A stretch of 7,086 bases of DNA from Merdivivens faecigallinarum (GTDB lineage Bacteria > Bacteroidota > Bacteroidia > Bacteroidales > UBA932), in the NCBI GenBank assembly GCA_017695055.1, contig JADILY010000120.1:1-7086 (forward strand), in the 5' to 3' direction. The notes below the pieces were generated by a model that saw nothing but the letters and a program-made list of their open reading frames with translations, was not told the DNA's origin and did no database searches. This document shows positions 6,512 to 7,086 of this stretch, piece by piece (position 1 is the first letter of the stretch; each line of letters starts with the position of its first letter). Both the position numbers and the translations under genes were made by a program.

Positions 6512-7072
6512 TTATACTATTCTTCTGTTTTTTTCGATGAATTGCCTTTTGATTGAATTGAGCTGCGATGCCACACTCGCATCCAACCGTGTCCATTCCA
6601 TGTCGAAAATGAATCCGCCTATCAGCGACGGGTCGTTTTTCGTTTCGAGTTCCAAAGTACGGCCCGTCACATCATGCAGTACTCCGGCAATCTTTTTTTC
6701 GAGTTCTTCCGAAGGAACTGCCGTTACGAGTCTTGCCCAGCTGATTCCACGTGAGTTACGGTATTTTTCCATGAAGATTCGCAGTATCAGATGCAGGAAT
6801 TTGGTCCTCTTGTGCCTGATTACGAGCCTGAAAAAACGCATCAGTTCAGGAGCGGCGTTTTCTTCTCCTCCGAGGGCCGTCGCCAGGACACGGAGCTTGA
6901 GTCTGTCCGACGTCGCTTTCGGGTGGTAAATGAGGCTTCTCATGTCTTCGAGCGAAGAAAAACATTTTTCCAGTCCGCATACCTGCCTGTATACGGTCTC
7001 TCCGTTTTCTGTCTCTCCCACGTATTTAAGGAGAGCTTCCGCGTATCTTGCCGAAACAATACCTACATTCAT
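6512..7072 (-). CDS. atpH: F-type ATP synthase delta subunit (OSCP)
   Basis: The delta subunit clamps the top of F1 to the peripheral b-subunit stalk so that the stator does not turn. The protein has 186 residues, typical for the family. It begins MNVGIVSARYAEALLKYV, matching the conserved N-terminal helix with RYAxAL, and ends with the conserved signature PSLIGGFIFDMEWTRLDASV (about residues 148-167). The middle is less conserved, as usual for delta. ATG 7072 is the natural start for that first helix. On the minus strand the bases just upstream read AACAACTGATAACC, so a neighbouring gene, atpF by the usual atpF-atpH-atpA-atpG order, could end at TGA 7078-7080 with a second in-frame stop right after; too little is visible to call it. 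The gene continues into atpA after 4 bases. Confidence 0.96.
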   Translation of the reverse strand: MNVGIVSARYAEALLKYVGETENGETVYRQVCGLEKCFSSLEDMRSLIYHPKATSDRLKLRVLATALGGEENAAPELMRFFRLVIRHKRTKFLHLILRIFMEKYRNSRGISWARLVTAVPSEELEKKIAGVLHDVTGRTLELETKNDPSLIGGFIFDMEWTRLDASVASQLNSIKRQFIEKNRRIV

Positions 7073-7086
7073 GGTTATCAGTTGTT

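Overview
The window looks like a chromosomal segment from a member of the Bacteroidota, most likely Bacteroidales. Three things point there. Two promoters fit the sigma-ABfr pattern (TTTG, then 19-20 bases, then TAnnTTTG). Most genes lack a strong Shine-Dalgarno sequence. The AraC-type regulator and the F1 ATPase subunits, as I remember these families, resemble Bacteroidales proteins. The genus cannot be settled from this sequence alone.

Layout, left to right. (1) Positions 1-395 hold the 3' end of an AraC-family regulator, plus strand, cut by the window edge. (2) Positions 396-499 hold a short 13-bp tandem repeat and a strong promoter match, leading into a complete tRNA-Val(UAC) gene at 500-577 with an encoded CCA. 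(3) An MBOAT membrane O-acyltransferase gene starts 26 bases after the tRNA, and a membrane-anchored SGNH/GDSL-like protein follows 5 bases after it. Together they resemble the AlgI/AlgJ, PatA/PatB and DltB/DltD pairs that transfer acyl groups onto cell-surface polymers. (4) A 122-base gap with direct and inverted repeats and a second promoter match precedes a DedA-family membrane protein at 3316-3972. (5) On the minus strand, converging on DedA across 36 bases, lie atpH, atpA and atpG, the F1 delta, alpha and gamma subunits. They are packed with 3-4 base gaps and form the 3' end of an ATP synthase operon that continues beyond the right edge.

The most notable observation is in the MBOAT gene. 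The canonical N-terminus (ATG at 604, first membrane helix) and the rest of the protein (to 2066) lie in different frames, and the frames meet at a run of nine G at 679-687. Seven or ten G would give one continuous protein of about 486-487 residues. Nine G gives a stop directly after the tract and a 28-residue peptide. This could be slipped-strand phase variation of surface-polymer acylation, programmed or transcriptional slippage, or a homopolymer error in the assembly. The MBOAT gene also has no visible promoter of its own, so the tRNA-Val transcript may serve as its leader. The remaining genes look intact and conventional.
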